Under the pieces are notes generated by a model. It was given only the letters and a program-made list of their open reading frames with translations, made no database searches and was not told the origin of the DNA. From the NCBI RefSeq assembly GCF_000328685.1, contig NC_019974.1, positions 1,479,001 through 1,543,000 on the forward strand: a stretch of 64,000 bases of DNA, in the 5' to 3' direction. This stretch comes from Natronococcus occultus SP4. GTDB lineage: Archaea; Halobacteriota; Halobacteria; Halobacteriales; Natrialbaceae. Positions 43,390 to 52,687 of the stretch are shown here, piece after piece. How positions within the stretch are numbered: position 1 is the first letter of the stretch; each line of letters opens with the position of its first letter. The position numbers and the translations under genes were made by a program.

Positions 43390-43995
43390 ATGGAACGCCG
43401 ATCCAGGCGGGCGCTGTTGAGCGCAGTGACGGGAGCGGCCACGCTGCTTGCGGGTTGTATCGCGGACGAGCTCGGCGACGAATCGAACGAGAGCGACGAC
43501 GGAACGGGTTCGAACGGCGACGACGAAGCGGACGACGGAAACGAGAGCGACGAGGCGGCCAACGGAAACGGGAGCGACGACGCGGTAGACGAGACGGCGT
43601 TTACCACCCCGGAACCACGGGAGGAGCCGGCCGTCGCGTTGCTTACCGACCGCGATGGCGCCGACGACTGGTTCGCGGTCCGGGACGTCGACGACGACGT
43701 CGGCACGTTCCTCGAGGACACTGCGTTCGACGACGCGTCGGTGATCGTCCTCGAAGCCCGCGCGCCGAACCTGTGTTACGAACTCGGCCTCGAGTCGGTG
43801 ACGATCGAAGACGGGGTCACGATCAAGGCGGTCGTCGACGACGATGACGCCGCCGGCTGTGCACAACAGGAAGCGACGACGGGACAGCTCGTTGGGCTCT
43901 CGGAGGGCGGTGAGCCGGTCACGGACGGAACCGTAACGATCGTCGATCACGACGCCGCGACCCACGAGTTCGACCTCGACGAGGACGCCGAGTAG
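43390..43995 (+). CDS. Acidic Tat lipoprotein, function unknown
   Basis: The product has 201 residues. A twin-Arg N-terminus (MERRSRRALLSAV) and lipobox LLAGC (about 18-22) indicate Tat export and lipid anchoring. A long acidic Asn/Ser/Asp/Gly linker (about 25-75) leads to a folded domain (VALLTDRDGADDWFAVRDVDD, SVIVLEARAPNLCYELGLESV, AGCAQQEATTGQLVGL) with two Cys that may pair. I do not recognise the domain. It converges on the gene ending at 44008. Confidence 0.78.
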   Translation: MERRSRRALLSAVTGAATLLAGCIADELGDESNESDDGTGSNGDDEADDGNESDEAANGNGSDDAVDETAFTTPEPREEPAVALLTDRDGADDWFAVRDVDDDVGTFLEDTAFDDASVIVLEARAPNLCYELGLESVTIEDGVTIKAVVDDDDAAGCAQQEATTGQLVGLSEGGEPVTDGTVTIVDHDAATHEFDLDEDAE

Positions 43996-44007
43996 CCCGC
44001 GGGCGGG

Positions 44008-44586
44008 CTACGGGGAGTACTCGGCCTCGGTGAGCCGGACGACGAGTGTCTCCGCGACGTCTCGGAGGTCGTACTCGGGGAGGTCGCCGTCGGTCCGACG
44101 GACGTACAGCGGCTCGACGAGCCGCGGTCGTGTCCGCGACGCGTCGGTCGGGTCGCCGTCGGTTCCGTCCTCGTCGTCGTTCGGGTCCGTATCTGGGCGT
44201 TCGAGCCCATAGATCTTGCAGAACTCGCCGGTGTCGTCGGCCTCGAGGACGCCGTTTCGCAGCTCGTCGGCAAGCGACCGCGAGAGCCACTCCGTCCCGC
44301 TGACCGAGGGCTCTCGGACGAGCGCCTCGTCGACGAACCGGGTGAGATACCAGTCCAGATCGTTCAGCAGCGAGATCGCCGCGCCGACGCTGACGGTTCG
44401 AACGGCGAGGGAGTTCTCGAAGGGGCGCTCGAGGTCGTAGGTTGCAAGCGCCTCGCGGGAGGTCTCCCGGGAGAGGAGCTCGTACTGAAGGTTCACCTCG
44501 GGATCGCCGACGAGACAGACGCGGGTCACTGCCGGGTGTTGGCGGATCGCGATAATGGGCGTTTCGTCTCCCGACGGAGCCGTCAC
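44008..44586 (-). CDS. DUF5804-like haloarchaeal protein
   Basis: The product has 192 residues. The core TRVCLVGDPEVNLQYELLSRETSREALATYDL with NSLAVRTVSVGAAISLLNDLDWYLTRFVDEALV is that of a haloarchaeal family I recall as DUF5804; its function is unknown. The ATG at 44586 overlaps the stop of the upstream universal-stress gene (ATGA), implying coupling. A GTG at 44529 would give VTRVCLVG, the N-terminus usual for the family, and is a credible alternative. An acidic insert separates the last strand region (DLRDVAETLVVRLTEAE). Confidence 0.72.
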   Translation of the reverse strand: MTAPSGDETPIIAIRQHPAVTRVCLVGDPEVNLQYELLSRETSREALATYDLERPFENSLAVRTVSVGAAISLLNDLDWYLTRFVDEALVREPSVSGTEWLSRSLADELRNGVLEADDTGEFCKIYGLERPDTDPNDDEDGTDGDPTDASRTRPRLVEPLYVRRTDGDLPEYDLRDVAETLVVRLTEAEYSP

Positions 44587-45020
44587 TCGATCTCGGAGTC
44601 GCGTCTGACGATCAGCACGTCCGCGGGCGCTTCGTTGACGACGTACTTCGAGACGGTGCCAAGGAGCTTCTCCGACACGCCGTCCGCGCCGGTCGAGCCG
44701 ATGACGATCGCGCCGATATCGTGGTCGTCGGCGTAGGTTTCGATCGCCGTTCGCGGGATCCCGGTCGTTACGGTCGACTCGACCGCGATTCCGGCGTCGG
44801 CCGCGTTGCGTTCGAGTCGCTCGATGACGCTCCGGGCCGCTTTTCGCTCCTCGGCAATCTTCTCCGCCAGTCCCTTCTGCTCCGGATCCTCGCGAGACTT
44901 CTCGACGACGTAGAGCACGTGCAGCTCGGCGTTGTACTGCTTTGCCATCCGGATCGCCCGCTTCGCGGCCAGCTCGGCGTTGTCGCTGCCGTCGGTCGGA
45001 CAGAGAACCCGCTCGTACAT
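44583..45020 (-). CDS. Universal stress protein (UspA fold)
   Basis: The product is a 145-residue single Usp domain with the nucleotide-binding elements VLCPTDGSDNAE at the N-terminus and GAIVIGSTGADGVSEKLLGTVSKYVVNEA (G-2x-G-9x-G(S/T) pattern), ending VLIVRRD. It probably binds ATP. It forms a pair with the downstream DUF5804-like gene through a 4-base overlap. Confidence 0.92.
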   Translation of the reverse strand: MYERVLCPTDGSDNAELAAKRAIRMAKQYNAELHVLYVVEKSREDPEQKGLAEKIAEERKAARSVIERLERNAADAGIAVESTVTTGIPRTAIETYADDHDIGAIVIGSTGADGVSEKLLGTVSKYVVNEAPADVLIVRRDSEIE

Positions 45021-45093
45021 ATGCTGATTTGCGTTCCTCGAGGGGAAAACGATCCCTCCTGAATAATCGTGGGTGTCACACCGACGGGTGCGT

Positions 45094-46272
45094 TTATGGC
45101 TCGACGAGCTTCGCGTTTCGGGCGGCCTCCTCGGCTCGCTCGAAGAGGTCGTCGGGTTCGGCCGCGAGCAGGGGCTCGAGCCGGGCGTTGGTCTCGGCCC
45201 GGTCGGGCGCGACGCGGTTACAGCCCGCGTCGATCGTCGACTCGGTGAACGTGCCGATCTCGCGGGCTTGCTCGACGATATCAGCCTTGTCGCGGGTCAA
45301 AAGCGGGCGATGGATCGGCAGGCGGGTCGCGCGGCTCGTCACCCCGAGATTCTGGACCGTCTGGCTCGACTTCTGGCCGACCGCCTCCCCGGTGACGATC
45401 CCGTGGGCGTCGACGCGCTCGGCCAGCACCTCCGCGGCCCGATAGAAAAAGCGCCGCATCGAGAGCATTCGGCCCTCCTCCATCTCCTCGACGAGGACGG
45501 AGATCGTCTCCCCGCCGGGAACCCTGTAGACCTCCATGTCGAAGTTCGGCGCGTACCCCGAGAGGACCCGGACGGTCTCCATCGCGCGGGCCTCGTGGTC
45601 GATCCCGCCGAACGGGCCCAGATCGACGTACACCGGGACGATCGGGCTCCCGCGTTTCATCGCCTCGTAGGCCGCGACGGGCGAGTCGATCCCGCCGCTG
45701 ACCATCGCGATCACCGGCTCCTGGGCGCCAAGCGGCAGCCCGCCCGGCCCGGCCCGCTTCTCGAGGTAGACGAAGGCGACGTCCTCGCGGACCTCGACGC
45801 CGAAGGTGAGGTCGGGGTCGTCGAGGTCGACCTCGGGCTCGAACTCGTCGGCGACGGCCTCCCAGATCGCGGCTCCGCCCTCTCGCGCGAGGTCGTCGCT
45901 GTCGTAGGGTAAGCTCTTGTCCGCCCGGCGGGCGTCGACGGCGAACGATCCCCCGTCGTAGCGAGCCCGGGCGGTCTCGGCGAGGACCTCCAGGATCCGG
46001 TCTTTCTCGGTGCTCGTGGTCAGACACGGGCTCGCGGAGACGACTCCGAAGGTGTCTGCTGCGGCCGCGGTGGCGTCCTCGACCGCGTCCTCAGTGGTGT
46101 GGACAAGCGGTCGGCTCCAGCGGCGCTCGACCTCCCCGGGAACGGACCGGTCCGCGAGGATCGCCTCGAGGTTCTCCGCGAGGAGCCCCTCCATGTACCG
46201 CTTGACGGTGTTGCTCTTGGTGTTCAGGTCCCCGTGGCGGACGAGGACGGTGTCGGCTCCCGGCGGATGCAT
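45094..46272 (-). CDS. thiI: tRNA 4-thiouridine synthetase ThiI
   Basis: The product has 392 residues. An N-terminal ferredoxin-like and THUMP region (about 1-165; VSASPCLTT, SFAVDARRADK) binds tRNA; the PP-loop adenylation domain follows with VIAMVSGGIDSPVAAYEAMKRG and ITGEAVGQKSSQTVQNL. The C-terminal rhodanese domain of bacterial ThiI is absent, as in archaea, which use another sulfur donor. It makes s4U8 in tRNA and may serve thiamine synthesis. The start is the single ATG at 46272. Confidence 0.93.
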   Translation of the reverse strand: MHPPGADTVLVRHGDLNTKSNTVKRYMEGLLAENLEAILADRSVPGEVERRWSRPLVHTTEDAVEDATAAAADTFGVVSASPCLTTSTEKDRILEVLAETARARYDGGSFAVDARRADKSLPYDSDDLAREGGAAIWEAVADEFEPEVDLDDPDLTFGVEVREDVAFVYLEKRAGPGGLPLGAQEPVIAMVSGGIDSPVAAYEAMKRGSPIVPVYVDLGPFGGIDHEARAMETVRVLSGYAPNFDMEVYRVPGGETISVLVEEMEEGRMLSMRRFFYRAAEVLAERVDAHGIVTGEAVGQKSSQTVQNLGVTSRATRLPIHRPLLTRDKADIVEQAREIGTFTESTIDAGCNRVAPDRAETNARLEPLLAAEPDDLFERAEEAARNAKLVEP

Positions 46273-46321
46273 ACCGGGTCGTAGCCGGGCCCGGGTATAA
46301 GGGGATTACGAGCCGCGGAGG

Positions 46322-47212
46322 TTAGCGTTCGGTGACCGCGAGCGCGTTCTCGAGGGTCGACTCGATCTCCGCGGCCGCCTCGTCGTCGGTCGCGACCAGG
46401 GGCGGTCGGACCTCGTCGGAGGGGAGTACGTCGCGCTGGACCAGCCCCGTCTTCGCCGCCTGGGCGAACCCGTAGGCGCCACAGGTTTCGAACAGCGGCG
46501 CGATCGCCGCCGACTGGAGCTGCTGGCCCCGGTCGGTGTCGGCCGTCTCGACCGTCTCGGCGAACGTCCGCGGGACGACGTTCGACAGGGCGTTGATCCC
46601 GCCGTCGCCGCCCAGTCGGATCGACGGAACCAGCAGGGAGTCATAGCCCATCAGACAGAGGAACTCGTCGGGGGTCTCCCGGACGAGCGACTGGAAGTAG
46701 GTCAGATCCCCGCTCGAATCCTTGATCCCGACGAACGCCTCGCGCTCGGCGAGGGCCGCGACGGTCTCGGGTTCGATCCGCTCGCCGGTGTACTGGGGGA
46801 TGTTGTAGAGGACGATCGGCAGGGTCGTCTCCGCGGCCACCCGCTCGAAGAACCGTTCGTTCCCTTCCGGGGCGTTCGCCGGGGTGAAGTACGGCGGGAC
46901 CAGCGCGGCCGCGTCGGCGCCGGCGTCCGCGGCGTTATCGACGTGGGTGACGGCCTCGTCGACGCTGGTCGCGCCCGAGCAGGCGACCACCGGGCCGTCG
47001 GCGTGGTCGACGGTCAGCTCGATCACGCGGCGACGCTCCTCGGGGCCGAGACTCGGAAACTCCCCGGAGGTGCCACAGGCGAAGACGCTATCGATCCCGC
47101 CCTCCCGGAGGTGTGCGAGCAGGTCGACGAGCGCGTCCTCGTCGATCGCGCCGTCGTCGAACGGCGTCACGGTCGGACAGCTGACACCACGGAGCGCGTT
47201 TCGCAGATCCAT
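46322..47212 (-). CDS. DapA/N-acetylneuraminate-lyase family aldolase
   Basis: The product is a 296-residue TIM barrel. The Schiff-base Lys164 is in AFVGIKDSSGDL, the catalytic Tyr136 in VLYNIPQYTG, and ACGTSGEF (45-52) binds the keto-acid carboxylate. Haloarchaea carry both true dihydrodipicolinate synthase and sugar-acid aldolases of this fold. No lysine-pathway genes are adjacent, so the substrate (aspartate semialdehyde plus pyruvate, or a 2-keto-3-deoxy sugar acid) cannot be decided. Confidence 0.85.
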   Translation of the reverse strand: MDLRNALRGVSCPTVTPFDDGAIDEDALVDLLAHLREGGIDSVFACGTSGEFPSLGPEERRRVIELTVDHADGPVVACSGATSVDEAVTHVDNAADAGADAAALVPPYFTPANAPEGNERFFERVAAETTLPIVLYNIPQYTGERIEPETVAALAEREAFVGIKDSSGDLTYFQSLVRETPDEFLCLMGYDSLLVPSIRLGGDGGINALSNVVPRTFAETVETADTDRGQQLQSAAIAPLFETCGAYGFAQAAKTGLVQRDVLPSDEVRPPLVATDDEAAAEIESTLENALAVTER

Positions 47213-47259
47213 GGCTGGAGGCAGTAGCGCTCGAGTGAAAGTCGTTGCTGTCGCGGCGA

Positions 47260-48465
47260 TCAGAACGTAGTGAGTTCGCCGTCGATCACCTGGCGGGTGA
47301 TCTCGGTGACGTCGGCGAGTTCGCGGTCGACGATGACCTCGACGTCGTCCTCGACGTCCTCGAGCGCGACGTCCTCGTCGGTGACGACGTGAACGTCGGC
47401 GACGTGGGGCTGGTCGATCGGCCGCCCGATCTGGGAGAGCAGCCGCACCCGTAGATCGCGGATACCGTCGACGTCGTCGACGACCGATTCGGCGATCGAG
47501 GTCGAGAGCAGGTTGTAGATCTTCCCGATGTGGTTGACCGGGTTCTTTCCGCTGGTGGCCTCCATCGACATCGACCGGTTGGGCGTGATGAGCCCGTTCG
47601 CGCGGTTGCCGCGGCCGACCGAGCCGTCGTCGCCCTGCTCGGCGGAGGTGCCGGTGACGGTCAGATAGATCGACCCCTCCTCGTAGTCGTCGGCGGTGTT
47701 GACGTGGACGTCGACCTCGCGGTCGGTGTGGTCGCGGGCGACCTCGGTGACGAAGTCCCGAACCGACTCGACCGCCTCGGCGTACTCGTCGATGTCGGCG
47801 ATGTACTCGTCGACCATCGCCGCGGCGACGGTGACGTCGATCTTCTCGCCCTCGCGTTTGCCCATGATCTTCACGTCGGGGCCGAGTTCGGGATGAGTAC
47901 TCGCGTACTCGCCGTTCAGCTGCCGTTCGGCCTCGAGGACGATCCGTTCGGTCTCTGTCAGGGGCGCGTGGCCGACGCCGAAGCTCGTGTCGTTGGCCAT
48001 CGGAACGCTGACCTCGTCTTCCCCGAAGACCTCCTGGAGATCGCCGCTGCCCTCGCCGAGCTTGACGTCGACGACGATATCCTCGCCGTAGGTAAGCTGT
48101 GGGATCGTCTCTTCGAGATACTCGCGGGCGGCACGCAGCGCAATCGTCTCGGCGGGGATCATCTGTCCCTCGTAGCGTTTGGTCGCACGGCCGACGATCA
48201 GCAGGTAGATGGGATCGACGACCTCGCCGCCGCCGAAGGCGGGCGCGGCCTCGCCGGCGACCAGCTGGGTCTCGTCGGTGTTGAAGTGCAACACCTCGCC
48301 GACGCGGTCGATGTATTCGCGGGCGAGCGCCCCGGCGACGCTCTCGGCGACGCCGTCGCAGATCGAGTCGGGGTGGCCGATCCCCTTTCGCTCGACGATC
48401 TCGACTTCCTGGTCCTCTACCGCCTGGCGGTCGATCGGCTCGACCCGGATGTTCCGTCCACTCAT
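47260..48465 (-). CDS. mat: S-adenosylmethionine synthetase, archaeal type
   Basis: The product has 401 residues in the divergent archaeal MAT family: [72 protein letters not shown] and [16 protein letters not shown]. It makes SAM from methionine and ATP. ATG 48465 ([12 protein letters not shown]) is preferred; the preceding in-frame residues are Ser/Arg-rich and non-coding in character. It lies between a DapA-like gene and a CYTH gene on the same strand. Confidence 0.95.
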   Translation of the reverse strand: MSGRNIRVEPIDRQAVEDQEVEIVERKGIGHPDSICDGVAESVAGALAREYIDRVGEVLHFNTDETQLVAGEAAPAFGGGEVVDPIYLLIVGRATKRYEGQMIPAETIALRAAREYLEETIPQLTYGEDIVVDVKLGEGSGDLQEVFGEDEVSVPMANDTSFGVGHAPLTETERIVLEAERQLNGEYASTHPELGPDVKIMGKREGEKIDVTVAAAMVDEYIADIDEYAEAVESVRDFVTEVARDHTDREVDVHVNTADDYEEGSIYLTVTGTSAEQGDDGSVGRGNRANGLITPNRSMSMEATSGKNPVNHIGKIYNLLSTSIAESVVDDVDGIRDLRVRLLSQIGRPIDQPHVADVHVVTDEDVALEDVEDDVEVIVDRELADVTEITRQVIDGELTTF

Positions 48466-48544
48466 TGACGGGGATAGTCGGCTCGAGGTTCTATAACTTC
48501 CGGAAACAAATCTCGACAGAAAATACCCCGCGGTAATGCCTCGC

Positions 48545-49093
48545 TTAGGCGTCGTTCTCCAACAATAGCCCGAGATACGACGTGCGGATCTGTGCGCCGG
48601 GGTCGAGCCCGAGCCGTTCGAGGACGTCGAACGCACCCTCGCGGGCGTCCTCGAGGGCGTCCTCGTCGTCGACCTCGCGCTCGACCTCGACGTAGTCGCC
48701 GACGTCCTCGACCGAATCGAGGGTGATCGTGTACCCCTCGAGGGCGAACCGTTCGCGGTCCTTGCGGACCGTCGCGGCGGGCTCGAAGTCCAGTTTCGTC
48801 AGGACGGTGTCGACCTTCTCGCCGCTGCCGACGGCGGTCTCGACCTCCTCGCGGCTCTTCGACGTCTCATCGAGGAGCGGCCCCTTGTAGGTGAGCCGGG
48901 TCTCGTCGGGGGCGTCCTCGGGACGCTCCGTGCGGATCCGCAGCGCCTCGTCGGTTTCCGGAAAGGATCGGTGGGGGGCGTCGTAGTAGGTGTCGACCTG
49001 GACGACGGCGCCGGTCGGCGTCGCACCGAGCTCCGCCAGCCGATCCCTGACGGTCTCGAGATCGGCGGGAACCTTGACCTCGACCTCGTACAT
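48545..49093 (-). CDS. CYTH-domain (class IV adenylate cyclase/CyaB-like) protein
   Basis: The product has 182 residues. The N-terminal ExExK motif (YEVEVKV), alternating charged beta strands (LRIRTERPEDAPDETRLTYKGPLL) and DSVEDVGDYVEVEREV are hallmarks of the CYTH triphosphate-tunnel fold. Archaeal members are annotated as CyaB-type class IV cyclases, but many hydrolyse thiamine triphosphate or inorganic triphosphate; the actual activity is unknown. It is divergent from the FKBP gene, 88 bases away. Confidence 0.88.
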   Translation of the reverse strand: MYEVEVKVPADLETVRDRLAELGATPTGAVVQVDTYYDAPHRSFPETDEALRIRTERPEDAPDETRLTYKGPLLDETSKSREEVETAVGSGEKVDTVLTKLDFEPAATVRKDRERFALEGYTITLDSVEDVGDYVEVEREVDDEDALEDAREGAFDVLERLGLDPGAQIRTSYLGLLLENDA

Positions 49094-49151
49094 ACCTGCG
49101 GGGACGGGGAGCGTCCGTAAGTATCGGTCGCTCTCGGGAGAAAACGTCGTA

Positions 49152-49158
49152 CTTAAAT
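49152..49158 (+). promoter_or_regulatory. FKBP gene TATA box
   Basis: CTTAAAT is centred 27 bases before ATG 49182, giving a leaderless mRNA and excluding the longer in-frame start at 48990. Confidence 0.55.
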
Positions 49159-49181
49159 GTGGACGGGCGGACGTACAACGT

Positions 49182-50150
49182 ATGACCGAGGAAGAGGAGG
49201 CCGAACTCGAAGCGCAGGCCGATGACGTCGACGAGAACGCAGACGCCGACGAAGCCGAGGGGCTTCAGGCCGGCGACTTCGTAAAGCTCGCGTACACTGC
49301 CTACACCACCGAGGACGACCAGCTGGTCGACACGACCGACCCCGAGGTCGCTGAGGAAGAAGGGGTCGACGACCAGGCCGAGGAGTTCGAGCCGCGAACG
49401 CTCGTCCTCGGCGAGGGCCACATCTTCGACGAGGTCGAGGACGCGATCATCGGTGGCGAGGTCGGTGACTCCGGCACCGTCACGATCGAGGCCGCGGAGG
49501 CCTTCGGCGAGTACGATCCGGACGACGTCCAGACCGTCAGCGCCGAGAAGATCGACGAGGACGACCGCTACCCCGGCGCGAACGTCCAGATCGACGGCAA
49601 GCAGGGCTACATCAGCACGATCGTCGGGGGCCGCGCCCGCGTCGACTTCAACCACCCGCTCGCGGGTGAGGACGTCGAGTACGAGTACGAGGTCGTCGAG
49701 GAAGTCGACGACATCGAACAGCAGGCCGCGGGCCTGTTCGAGATGTACCTCGGGATGGAGCCCGACCTCTGGATCGAGACCGACGAGGTCGAGGAGGAGG
49801 TTCCCGTCGAGTCCGACGAAGACGACGAGGACGAGGACAGCGAGCCTGAGTTCGAGACCGAGGTCGTCGAGAAGGAGACGCTCTACCTCGAGGCTACGCC
49901 CCAGATGACGATGAACCAGCAGTGGATGATGGGCAAACAGCAGATCGGTCAGGACGTCATCGACAAGCTGGGCGTCGACCGGGTCATCGTCCAGGAGGTC
50001 ATCGACGGGATGGGCGGCATGGGCATGCCCGGCATGATGGGCGGCATGGGCGGCGGTGCAGGCGGCGAGGCCGACATCGAGGAGGCCCTCGAGGAGGCCG
50101 ACGTCGACGCCGACGAGATCGTCGAGGAGCTCGAAGGCGCCGAAGAGTAA
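49182..50150 (+). CDS. FKBP-type peptidyl-prolyl isomerase (long archaeal)
   Basis: The product has 322 residues. An acidic N-terminus leads to a SlyD-like FKBP domain (GDFVKLAYTAYTTED, VLGEGHIFDEVEDAIIGGEVGDSGTV, AFGEYDPDDVQ) with an insert-in-flap domain (about 125-165, VDFNHPLAGEDVEYEYEV). A C-terminal extension has a Met/Gly-rich hinge (MGGMGMPGMMGGMGGG) and an acidic helix. It catalyses proline isomerisation and acts as a chaperone for nascent or metal-binding proteins. Its length is normal for the long archaeal class. Confidence 0.92.
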   Translation: MTEEEEAELEAQADDVDENADADEAEGLQAGDFVKLAYTAYTTEDDQLVDTTDPEVAEEEGVDDQAEEFEPRTLVLGEGHIFDEVEDAIIGGEVGDSGTVTIEAAEAFGEYDPDDVQTVSAEKIDEDDRYPGANVQIDGKQGYISTIVGGRARVDFNHPLAGEDVEYEYEVVEEVDDIEQQAAGLFEMYLGMEPDLWIETDEVEEEVPVESDEDDEDEDSEPEFETEVVEKETLYLEATPQMTMNQQWMMGKQQIGQDVIDKLGVDRVIVQEVIDGMGGMGMPGMMGGMGGGAGGEADIEEALEEADVDADEIVEELEGAEE

Positions 50151-50164
50151 CGGTTCGACCGCTC

Positions 50165-50170
50165 GTTTTT
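50165..50170 (+). terminator. T-run terminator after the FKBP gene
   Basis: Six T residues 15 bases after the FKBP stop codon form a typical archaeal termination signal. Confidence 0.4.
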
Positions 50171-50255
50171 TCGGACATCAGCGTCGATAGCGCGCCGTAC
50201 GGCGCTCTTACGGCGCGTTTCCCGACCCCGATCGGAAACCGGAACCGTAGCGACG

Positions 50256-51689
50256 TCAGTCGTCGCTCGGCGCGCCGCTCTCGAACGAGGACGGCGAGCC
50301 TGCGTCCTCGGTGAGATCACCCCGTCGCCACGTGCCGCGACGGAACCAGAGGGCCGCGCCGACGGCGCCAACCAGGTGGGCCACGGCGAAGGAGAGCCAG
50401 ACGCCCGTCGGTCCGAGCGCGTTCGCGGCTGCCCACGCGACGGGGATCTGGACGGCCATGAACGCGAGCAGGACCAGCCCCGCAGCCGTCCCCGTCATCC
50501 CGGCGCCACGGAACCCGCCGATGTAGACGTACATCGCGCCGAAGAGCCCGAAGGTGGGCGCCACGTAGTAGAGGAACGTCGCGCCGGCGTCGACGACGGC
50601 CGGATCGTTCGTAAAGAGCGCGACGATCGGTTCGGCGACCAGCGTCGAGAGCACGCCGGCGGCGGTCAGGACCACGAACAGCGCCGCCGCGGTGAGGTGG
50701 TTCGCCCGCGCTGCGCGCTCCGGCTTTCCGGCGCCGACGTTCTGGCCCGTCATTGTCTCGACGCCTTGCGAGAGCGCCATCGCCGGCAGTACGATCACCG
50801 AGAGGATCCGCGTCCCGATCCCGTAGGCTGCGACGACCGGGGTCGCAAACAGCGCGACGACGAACAGCAGCAGCGACATCGACAGGGCTCGGCTGGCGCC
50901 CTCGAACGACGCCGGCAGCCCGATGCGGACGAGTTTCACTCCGTAGCTCGGGTCGGGAACTAGCTCCCGAAGCCTGATCCGAACGCCCCGGTACCCCCGG
51001 AACATGAGCCAGAGGCCGACCGCGAGCGTGAGTCCGCGGGCGATGATCGTCGCGTAGGCCGCCCCGGCGATGCCGAGTTCGGGGATCGGGCCGACCCCGA
51101 AGATGAGCAGCGGGTCGAGGACGACGTTGATCACGACCGAGACGAACATAATCAGCATCGGCGTCACGGTGTCGCCGTACCCCCGCATGAGCGACATGAA
51201 CATCAGGAAGCCGAAGACGAAGACCAGCCCCAGCGCGTAGATGCGCATGTAGCTCGCTGCGGCCGCGATCACCTCGGGTTCGGCGGCAAACAGCGCCAGC
51301 ACGTCCTCGACGACGAAGTAGCCGAACACGCCGAGGACGAGCGCACCGATGATCGAAAACGAGACGGTCTGGGCGGCCGCGTACTCGGCGTCGCGTTCCC
51401 GGTCCGCACCGACGTACTGGGCGACGAGGACGCTGCCCGCGACGGAGAACCCGATCGCGAAGGAAATCAACAGAAAGATGATCGGAAAGGCGAAGCTGAT
51501 CGCCGCGACCTCCGTCGTCCCGTACCGCCCGAGCCAGAACGTGTCGGCGACGTTGTATGCCGTCTGGAGCACGTTCGTGATGATCAGCGGCAGGGAGAGG
51601 TAGAGCAGCGGTTTGACGATTCCGCCGTCGGTCAGATCGACTTCCTCGTGGACCGAAAACGTTCGTTCGAGGTGTTCCCGAACCGTCAC
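50256..51689 (-). CDS. MATE-family multidrug/cation efflux transporter
   Basis: The product is a 477-residue membrane protein with twelve predicted helices in two homologous halves. MATE features include PLLYLSLPLIITNVLQTAYNVADTFWLGRYG, AQYVGADRERDAEYAA in the first half, and SQGVETMTGQNVGAGKPERAARA in the second. It exports drugs or cationic metabolites using Na+ or H+. The C-terminus is acidic. Upstream DNA (51690-51839) contains an AT-rich TGACCGTTCAGTCA dyad near 51744-51757 that could be a regulator site. Confidence 0.9.
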   Translation of the reverse strand: MTVREHLERTFSVHEEVDLTDGGIVKPLLYLSLPLIITNVLQTAYNVADTFWLGRYGTTEVAAISFAFPIIFLLISFAIGFSVAGSVLVAQYVGADRERDAEYAAAQTVSFSIIGALVLGVFGYFVVEDVLALFAAEPEVIAAAASYMRIYALGLVFVFGFLMFMSLMRGYGDTVTPMLIMFVSVVINVVLDPLLIFGVGPIPELGIAGAAYATIIARGLTLAVGLWLMFRGYRGVRIRLRELVPDPSYGVKLVRIGLPASFEGASRALSMSLLLFVVALFATPVVAAYGIGTRILSVIVLPAMALSQGVETMTGQNVGAGKPERAARANHLTAAALFVVLTAAGVLSTLVAEPIVALFTNDPAVVDAGATFLYYVAPTFGLFGAMYVYIGGFRGAGMTGTAAGLVLLAFMAVQIPVAWAAANALGPTGVWLSFAVAHLVGAVGAALWFRRGTWRRGDLTEDAGSPSSFESGAPSDD

Positions 51690-51743
51690 TCGACGATCCC
51701 TCCTCGGGACCTGAACGGATCGCGCTCGTCGGTCATGTATTAA

Positions 51744-51757
51744 CTGACCGTTCAGTC
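51744..51757. promoter_or_regulatory. Dyad upstream of the MATE gene
   Basis: TGACCGTTCAGTCA is an imperfect palindrome in the gap upstream of the MATE gene, similar to sites of TetR-type repressors. No TetR gene is in the window. Confidence 0.3.
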
Positions 51758-51839
51758 AATAAGTATCTTCTGACTCCAGCACTGGCTCGGGAGGACGGAA
51801 AGCGAGAGGAACTGAAACCAACCGTCGGCTTCGGGACGA

Positions 51840-52514
51840 TCAGTCGGAGAGGCTCGGGGACGGGGAGGGCTCGGTCTCTTCAGGCGTCACGTCGAGTTCG
51901 GAGGTGACCAGCGACCGGTAGGCACGGCGCAGTCGCTCGGAGAGCGCCTGGTGGGAGATGTCGAGCTCGTCGGCGAGCTCCTGCATCGACACCTCGCGGG
52001 GGATGTCGAAGTAGCCGTGGTCGACGGCCGCGACCAGCGTGTCGTACTGGCGCTGGGTGAGCCCGGCCTGGGAGTGGCTCTCGGCGCTCGTGTCGTACAG
52101 ACGGATGATCGTCGGACTGAGCTCACGATCCTCGAACGCGTCGTAGATCGCGCTCGCGTCGCTTCGCTCCTGGACTCGAATGTTCAGCACCCAGGAGCCG
52201 TCGGGCGCGGAAGCGTCGAGGATCGTTCCGCCCTCCTCGAGCACCAGCTCGAAGACGTCGGTCGTCTCCGGGCTGAACTCGACGTTGTACAGCCACTCCT
52301 CGTCGGCGCCGTTGACGCAGGTGTAGTGGTCGATCGCCGAGGCTTTCTCCAGCCCGTCCTCGATCTCCGCTCGCGGCGCGTCGGAGAGCCACAGATCGTG
52401 TCCCTTCGAGACGACAGTGGTCTCTGCCTCGCAGCTAAGCGACGGAACGGCGTTGAACAGTTCCGCCAGTCCAGTCCCCTCGCCGGAAATCTCGAGATTG
52501 ACGATCGAGGTCAT
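51840..52514 (-). CDS. HTH-10 (Bat-like) transcriptional regulator 1
   Basis: The product has 224 residues. The N-terminal half is a small sensor-like domain (LFNAVPSLSCEAETTVVSKGHDLWLS, EWLYNVEFSPETTDVFELVLEEGG). The C-terminal HTH_10 domain is GLTQRQYDTLVAAVDHGYF followed by DIPREVSMQELADELDIS and HQALSERLRRAYRSLV. It is a clear paralog of the protein at 61969-62637, nearly identical across the HTH. ATG 52514 (MTSIVNLEISGEG) matches the paralog; an upstream ATG at 52532 does not. It lies 3' of, and on the same strand as, an iron-type ABC operon, suggesting control of that transporter. Confidence 0.85.
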   Translation of the reverse strand: MTSIVNLEISGEGTGLAELFNAVPSLSCEAETTVVSKGHDLWLSDAPRAEIEDGLEKASAIDHYTCVNGADEEWLYNVEFSPETTDVFELVLEEGGTILDASAPDGSWVLNIRVQERSDASAIYDAFEDRELSPTIIRLYDTSAESHSQAGLTQRQYDTLVAAVDHGYFDIPREVSMQELADELDISHQALSERLRRAYRSLVTSELDVTPEETEPSPSPSLSD

Positions 52515-52687
52515 GTGTTCACTTCTATACACAGGCTGAAACGGTATAGGGGCGTTTCCAAACCCTTTTGACGCTATCTCGATGAATTTATATTTATCCT
52601 ATAATTCTTTGTTTTTTGACTTTCGAGATCAGGCGTACGTTCCGGTGAGCGCCGCCGCTGACGGTACAAGCGATGACGTTCGCCGAG
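52515..52687. other. AT-rich intergenic region
   Basis: This 173-base gap holds the promoter of the HTH-10 gene (CCTATACCGT on the minus strand, 52541-52550) and a strongly AT-rich stretch (52580-52620). No gene is visible. Confidence 0.45.
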